Assembly (NCBI GenBank): GCA_025449115.1
Contig: JAHLKC010000050.1
Span: 62,001-126,000 of the forward strand
DNA length: 64,000 bases
Reading direction: 5' to 3'
Origin: Chytridium lagenaria
Lineage: Eukaryota > Chytridiomycota > Chytridiomycetes > Chytridiales > Chytridiaceae
Position numbers and translations under genes: made by a program. Position 1 is the stretch's first letter. Each line of letters opens with the position of its first letter. Under the pieces are notes generated by a model, which searched no databases, had not been told where the DNA came from, and worked only from the letters and a program-made list of their open reading frames with translations. Below are positions 58,945-64,000 of the stretch, piece by piece.

Positions 58945-60011
58945 ATGCAAACAGCCATGCTTCCATGCAGACTCGTCAGTCGTCGAGGGTTTTCGGGGAC
59001 ACCTGCAAGCTTGACACAGGAGATTATTAGGGAGAAGCAGGAGGCTATTTCGGAGGCGAGGAAATGGCTTCAGCAGAACAGCAGAAAGTATAAATATGCG
59101 GAGGGGTCTGGGAGGAATAACTTTGTGGGGAGGGACGGGAAGGTGAGAACTTTAACACCTTTTTTCCGTGCATATGGTTGAAGGATGGTTTTTGGGCAAT
59201 GGAACAGTTTCTGATGAGTGTTTTGGAATGCAGCCTTTCCCAATGAACAAGTACTTTACCCAGTGATTCCGTTAAACGATAGCCTCCGTGAAGAAATTTA
59301 CGTTAAATACCGCAGCAACCCAACCACCGAAACACCACTTAAACTCGCCAACGACTACAGTCTTTCGATAGCTCGAGTGAATGCGATTCTTCGATTGAAA
59401 GCATTTGAGCGGAAACAGATCAAGGTTTTCCATACACCTCGCTTTTTTGTTTTGTTAACGAATTTTCAGGAAGGAGATGATATCCAGGTTCATCTTTCAC
59501 GGGGTATGGAAAGATTACTTGGATCATCTGATTCAAAACGACGGTTGAAGGAGAAGCCCTATGTGTTGACAGCCGAACGTTTAAAGCCATTGTTTCAATT
59601 AGTCGATGAGGAGGCGTACATGACACCAGAGGTTTTGATATAAATGCTGGTTTTGGGATTGCTAAACGGGGTTTTTTAGGATGCTGCAGAGCTTTTGGAT
59701 TTGGAGCCGTATGCGAACCGTGAGATTCGGTTGAACGTGCAGGCGGAGAGGATGGCATTGATGGCTGAGGCTTCGGATGATCATCATGCGGGGTGGGGAG
59801 TACGGAGAAGAAGACTTTCTTGTTTAATGATGTGTCGCATGCTGCTGTGAGTTTTTTGTGCATTTTTTACTTGAAAGTTGTTACACTGTATTGATTATTG
59901 GCTTGACTAGAAACCTGTGCTATTCGTGAAGGAGGGGAGCAGCCACTGCGGAAGGTGACGCGTGCGGAAAAGCTTACAAAGTTCCTGAACAAGCCTACAT
60001 ACGAGATGTGA
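58945..60011 (+). CDS. bot1: Mitochondrial small-subunit ribosomal protein mS45 (Bot1 family)
   Basis: Fungal mitoribosome small-subunit protein. The start MQTAMLPCRLVSRRGFSGTP is a typical import presequence. Then SLTQEIIREKQEAISEARKW and NNFVGRDGK, intron, PFPMNKYFT, a one-base loss in a C run near 59261, VIPLNDSLREEIYVKYRSNP, LKLANDYSLSIARVNAILRL and KAFERKQIK, intron, EGDDIQVHLSRGMERLLG, intron, DAAELLDLEPYANREIRLNV, a shift, EKKTFLFNDVSHAA, intron, KPVLFVKEG, a shift, and EQPLRKVTRAEKLTKFLNKP before the stop at 60009-60011. The central block with PLNDSLREEIY and the helix after it is the Bot1p domain. Five exons. The broken places are all single-base. Confidence 0.82.
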
Positions 60012-60463
60012 GAAAGTTGGAATCGAGGGTTTCAGCTTTTTAATGGTAGCTTTCTTATATGCTGCTATCGTTTCCTTCTCTTCACCTTTCCCAAAAAAAA
60101 AAAATACCCTCTTTTGAAGTTTCGCTCAACCGGCACGCGTAAACAATTTTCTTGTTCACTCATTTTTTTTTTAATTCCTTTTCTTGTCGTTTTATTCTGG
60201 TTTGATGAACGCTACATGATGGGGGTGTCTTTGTTGACGATGAGGATATGAGGATGGGGATGGTGAGGGTATAAGATTTTAGATGATGGAACGTACGCCT
60301 GAGGCTTCGTATGTGTTCGGATATAATATATAAATATGCATAACATGGGTTTCAATTACAAGATATAACACTAAAGTAGAATGATTGCAAATCAAGAAAG
60401 AATAAGTTTACAAACGGGAGAGCGAAAACTCAGAAAACAATGCAAAAGTGACCACACTTTGCT
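60012..60463. other. Intergenic between convergent genes, no gene seen
   Basis: 3' regions of the mS45 gene and the coiled-coil gene. Contains T and A runs only. Confidence 0.5.
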
Positions 60464-61821
60464 CTATAGAATAACCATAGCCCGGGCACACCTCCTCACA
60501 GCATTTTCCACCATATCTCTCAACTCCCTCCCTTCCTCTCTCAATTCTTTCCGGATCCCTTCAATCTCCTTCGCCATCACCTCTCGAGCGATAGCCTGCT
60601 CCTCCCTTAGACCCGTCACCGCTCGATGCACTTGGGCAACAGCGTCCATCAACAACGCCGCCTCCCTTGCCGCAGCTTTCTCTCTACCTTCCTTCCACAC
60701 CTCCATAGCGTTCAACCTAGCCTCCACACTTTCATCTCGCGTGATTTCTCGTCTCTCCATACTCTCAACACGCGTCCTCATATCATCCATCCGCAGTTTC
60801 CCATCTTCAACACGAAGCCTCACATCCTCCACACGAATCTTGACATCATCCACACGGAGCCTCACATCCTCCACTCGACTCTTGACATCATCCACACGAC
60901 TCTTGACTTCATCCACCCTCCCTTTTGTATCAACAAAAAGGTGTTGACTTTGCTGTTCAACCCTCTTCACCTCCACATCCACAAACCCTTTTAAATCTCC
61001 TACCCGTCCTTCAACACCCCTCACCCCCTCCTCCAACCTCCTCAACGTCTCCCTCGCGCATCCAACAGTCGCCTCAACAACCCTCACAGCACCCTCCTCA
61101 ACAGCGTGGGCAACGGTTTTCTCGCGGGTCGTCGCATCACGTTGCGCGAGGTCAGAGTGAAGCCGCGCCGCGAGGGAGTGGAGGCGCGTGTTGACGTCGG
61201 TGGTGATTTGGGTGAGGTCACGGTCGATTCGGGGGAAGGTGGATGTGGTTTGGGAAAGGAGGTGGGTGTGGGATTGAGTGAGGCTGTCGAGACGGGCGGT
61301 GAGGGTTTGGAAGCGGGATTCGAGGGTTTGGAGGTGTTGTGTGAGGGTTTGGACGTAGGTTTCGAGGTCTCTGTATATAAAACAAAATCATATTAACTTT
61401 TTTCGTTCAATGGAACGACGAGAACGGGGACAACAGGTATAAAAAGCCTTTTTCACCTCCTTATTTTCGCTTCTTGCCTTCCTACAACTTCCAAACCCCT
61501 AACAGCCTCCCCCAACCGTCCCTCTTCCTTCCCCTGATCCCTCACCATAGCCTCAACAACCCGACTCGCCAACCCCCCTCCCAACTCTGCCTCCTCCGAT
61601 GCCCGTCGTCTTCGCGTGACCATGACAAGCGGCTGAATGGGCGGCGGAGGCTGTTGCGACAACGTCTGCGACGGCGCGTCTCTCATCCAAGTAGGTTGAG
61701 GAGCTGGTTCGACACGTTGTTGCAGAGGGTCGTGAGGACGACAAGGATCGTCAGGGTCGCCTTGGGGTTTATCTGAATGGTTGAGAAGCCATGGATGGTC
61801 GTGGTGTGGGAACGTTCTCAT
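60464..61821 (-). CDS. Coiled-coil protein with internal heptad repeats
   Basis: No named family recognised. Exon 1 from 61821: MRTFPHHDHPWLLNHSDKPQ, a Pro/Gln-rich region, then VTRRRRASEEAELGGGLASR, VVEAMVRDQGKEEGRLGEAV and RQEAKIRR. An intron at about 61373-61456 leads to DLETYVQTLTQHLQTLESRF and QTLTARLDSLTQSHTHLLSQ, an uninterrupted coiled coil. A shift near 61110 leads to RVVEATVGCARETLRRLEEG. Tandem heptads follow (RVDEVKSRVDDVKSRVEDVR and variants) and the C-terminus EQAIAREVMAKEIEGIRKEL, with a stop at 60464. The predicted product is almost wholly alpha-helical, about 410 residues. It resembles structural or tethering coiled-coil proteins; no specific role can be given. Confidence 0.65.
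60780..60925 (-). repeat. 21-bp tandem repeats encoding coiled-coil heptads
   Basis: About seven units of 21 bp encode RVxDVKx or RVEDVRL heptads in the coiled-coil gene, with every second unit more alike (42-bp higher order). The forward strand shows alternating CATCCACACG and CATCCTCCAC phrases. Confidence 0.8.
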
Positions 61822-62413
61822 GGGTCCCGAGTGGACGGCATGTAAAAACAGTGAGGGGGGTTTTTTTTCTCGCTTGGACTGCGTTTGGTATTTGTCTGGG
61901 GTTCTTTGTGAGGGATCGACGTTTTTTTTTGTTTTCTATCGTTTTGTGTTTTTCTTGGGGATGTTTGGAGAACAGTCATCGAATCTTGTTGCTTGCCTTT
62001 AGTGTATAATGTTATAAACGATGTGCTTCAGGAAAACGATCTGTCTCTTAAAACGGACATGATGCCCTAAAAATGTCTTACTGATAACTTAGCTATTGTG
62101 CCGTTGCAATCTTTTTCTGCGTTATTGACGGAGAAAAGGATGAGTCCTTTCAGCCTGCAAGACGAAACCAAATGTAGTTCTATTCAACGTTATTCCGCGT
62201 TGATGACACAAATGTCACTATGACGATGCCTAACGTTTATCACTGCCCGGCGGTGAACAAAGCGGTTTGATCCCTTCACTCAGCTTTGCGTAGGAACACA
62301 GGAAGCGCCAAAGGTGTACCCCTTTTTCCCAACGATCATACAGCCTGTGTTTTATGAGTGATATAAAATACCTCAACACACTATAATTACTGTTTGCTCC
62401 CTTTTGGTCATTG
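61822..62413. other. Intergenic, no gene seen
   Basis: Upstream region of the coiled-coil gene. Two overlapping plus-strand ORFs of about 72 codons are Phe/Val-rich without domain content. Confidence 0.45.
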
Positions 62414-62728
62414 TCAACCCCTCTCCAAATAACAAACTTCCAACATCTCCACCATATTCCCCTTCACCATCCCTATCGAGAAGCACGCTCCATTTGCGCG
62501 TGTTCGGGATTCTTGGAGCTTTGCCTCAATCACTTTCGAATGACGCCAGCGGATATTAGATGAACGTGCGTCCCATTCACCGTACGGTTTACTATCTTTT
62601 GCGCTTCCAAAACATTGTTGCAAAAACGTTTCCTTACTCCTTGTTTTGACATGCACAGGCGTCGCCGCTACTTTCAAAACACAATCATATCGATCAAGTG
62701 ACGCGAATGTGCAAAAATAAAACCGCAT
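62414..62728 (-). CDS. Unrecognised small ORF (104 codons)
   Basis: Open frame MRFYFCTFASLDRYDCVLKV to EMLEVCYLERG. Composition is natural and includes ESRTRANGACFSIGMVKGNM, whose end recalls an ankyrin-type helix pair as in the F-box gene at 35.3 kb. It could be a small gene, an exon or a fragment. Confidence 0.3.
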   Translation of the reverse strand: MRFYFCTFASLDRYDCVLKVAATPVHVKTRSKETFLQQCFGSAKDSKPYGEWDARSSNIRWRHSKVIEAKLQESRTRANGACFSIGMVKGNMVEMLEVCYLERG

Positions 62729-63465
62729 GTATTCGAGGTTTGCTTCTCCAGCCGGATCATAGAGCCAAGACGTTTACGCCATCGTTATCTTTTCATAGAT
62801 ATCAACCCTTCCCCCCCCCTGAACAGAACCTAAAAAAAAAGTCAACACTGCAAAAGAATACACACGAATCCCTCACACCGAAAATACCCCAACCGCCAAG
62901 GTTTACACGGAACGAATCGTGTCAGTCGTTCCGACCTTTTCTCCATAGCTCATAAAGTCTTTCCCACCCTTCCCAAACATGACACCACTAAGCAAACACA
63001 AAAATCATTTCATATACGGCACATCAACAACTCCATAAAAAAAAGGGCTTTCGACAAACGCCGCGATTCATCACAACTACCAAGAAAATCAAAAACCCAA
63101 TCACGTCTATTAATAAAATGGCCGAAAGAAACGACTTTCAAAAAAAAAGTAAATCAAACACAACTACCATAGCCGAAACCAAAAAGGGCGTACTTCTAAA
63201 AAAGGAAAATGGGGAGGTGGACGAACTTGAACAGGAGGGGGGGCAAAATCGAATGCAGGCCACGAAAAAAAAAAAAAAAAAGGGAATGAAAAAAAAAACG
63301 AACCGAAAAAAGAAAGTTAAAAAAAGAAAATCGAGAAAACGCGTACAATCAACCAAAAAAAAACCACAAAAAAAAACGAATCAACCGCGAAAAGGGGGGA
63401 AAAAAAAGGGGGGACAAAAGAAAAAAAAAAGGAAAGATCGCGATGGGGATCAGACACGCCACACT
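62729..63465. other. Low-complexity A-rich stretch, no gene seen
   Basis: From about 63120 the plus strand is A-rich with scattered G, which gives a meaningless Lys-rich ORF. It is probably the 3' region of the SH3 gene. Confidence 0.45.
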
Positions 63466-64000
63466 CTAACCCCTCTGCTCCCCCCTCTCCGTATACATCG
63501 TCTCCCTAAATCCAGCCGGCGGTCCAAACATACTCGACCCTCTCTGCTTGATGGAGAAACTCGCGCGATTCGGATCCGCACCATCCTCTGACGCAGAGGA
63601 GGCGGTGGCAGCGTGTGAGGAGCGTCAGTGTCCATAGAGTAAGGGGCGACACAGGCAAGAGGGAAAGAACCTTCTTGCTTGGTGGTCATGTTAAAGCCAT
63701 AGACCCATCCATCGTCAAAGGTGCATTTCACAATGACGGGTCGCCAACGTCTGGGAAAAGAGAAAGGGTTAAAAACGGGAATTTTTTTATAAAAAAAAGG
63801 GAGGGTTGGTGTTTCAGAAAACGAAAAAAAAAAAGGTAGGCGGGGAAAAAGGAAAGCATAAAGCGTGAACGCGAGGTATGAAGAAACAAAATACGGGAAA
63901 AAGAGACTTACAAAGATAAATCTCATCAGAGAGGTTGGGAACGTAATTAAATACCGCCTCCATGGTCTCTGCAATCTGTCCACCCGCATCCGGACCTCCC
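63466..64000 (-). CDS. C-terminal part of an SH3-domain protein, continues beyond the right edge
   Basis: The exon at the edge reads GGQIAETMEAVFNYVPNLSD, EIYL. It is spliced (donor GTAAGT near 63911, acceptor near 63753) to YVGDP and, after a missing C, VIVKCTFDDGWVYGFNMTTK, QEGSFPLACVAPY. Together these give a complete SH3 fold: the ALYxY-like AVFNYVP, the acidic DE before the RT loop end, FDDGW, GxN and FPxxCV. SH3 domains bind proline-rich peptides in cortical actin, polarity or MAPK signalling proteins. A further frame change leads to the tail ASSASEDGADPNRASFSIKQ, RGSSMFGPPAGFRETMYTER, with a stop at 63466. The N-terminal domains are off the window, so the family cannot be named. Confidence 0.75.

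Noticed and set aside
63118..63591. Lys-rich plus-strand ORF of 157 codons
   Set aside because: Generated by A-runs in a low-complexity stretch; no domain, and it overlaps the end of the SH3 gene on the other strand.

Overview
The window is nuclear DNA from a fungus, and most likely from a flagellated (zoosporic, chytrid-type) lineage. Genes carry many short introns (about 40-110 bp, mostly GT-AG). Fungal-type families are present: a Sfp1-like zinc-finger factor, alpha-arrestins with PY motifs, a Dot5-like nuclear peroxiredoxin and the mitochondrial ribosomal protein mS45/Bot1. They sit beside genes that track with cilia: CEP104 and the PDE6 delta subunit (PDE6D/PrBP). Genes with cilium-linked products are absent from yeasts and moulds but are kept in zoospore-forming fungi. 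No rRNA, tRNA, CRISPR array, transposase or viral gene was recognised.

Layout. 1-4.2 kb: C-terminally truncated copper P-type ATPase (minus). 5.1-9.2 kb: three small single-pass membrane proteins with PPxY or LPxY motifs (minus). 9.8-11.5 kb: unrecognised low-complexity gene. 13.3-14.2 kb: Dot5/PrxQ peroxiredoxin. 15.1-15.7 kb: stand-alone CaMKII-association-domain protein (plus). 18.1-22.2 kb: fragmented alpha-arrestin. 23.0-27.4 kb: PKA catalytic subunit with a very long disordered N-terminus (minus). 27.4-29.1 kb: AT-rich divergent promoter region. 29.1-32.9 kb: polyglutamine Sfp1-like factor (plus). 33.2-33.7 kb: small unrecognised gene. 33.8-34.3 kb: tandem degenerate copies of the last exon of the neighbouring PDE6D gene. 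34.35-35.0 kb: PDE6D. 35.3-37.2 kb: F-box/ankyrin-like gene. 37.3-42.0 kb: CEP104. 42.2-44.0 kb: TIGR02452-type PARG-like hydrolase. 44.0-45.5 kb: ankyrin protein. 45.6-45.9 kb: small unrecognised ORF. 46.2-54.2 kb: two related alpha-arrestins in tandem. 56.5-58.4 kb: GT4 glycosyltransferase resembling SQD2. 58.9-60.0 kb: mS45/Bot1. 60.5-61.8 kb: coiled-coil protein with 21-bp repeats. 63.5 kb to the right edge: C-terminal SH3-domain exons of a gene that continues outside the window.

Themes. Three arrestins and several PY-motif membrane proteins suggest a strong investment in Nedd4/Rsp5-type ubiquitin adaptors. PKA and the Sfp1-like factor, both nutrient-signalling proteins in yeast, are arranged head to head. 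PDE6D and CEP104 form a cilium-linked neighbourhood.

Caveat. Almost every long conserved gene contains one or more single-base frameshifts, many at homopolymers, although its reading continues correctly on both sides. This looks like residual indel error in an assembly rather than widespread pseudogenes. Gene spans below are therefore outer limits from start to stop. Introns lie inside them, and breaks are noted where seen.
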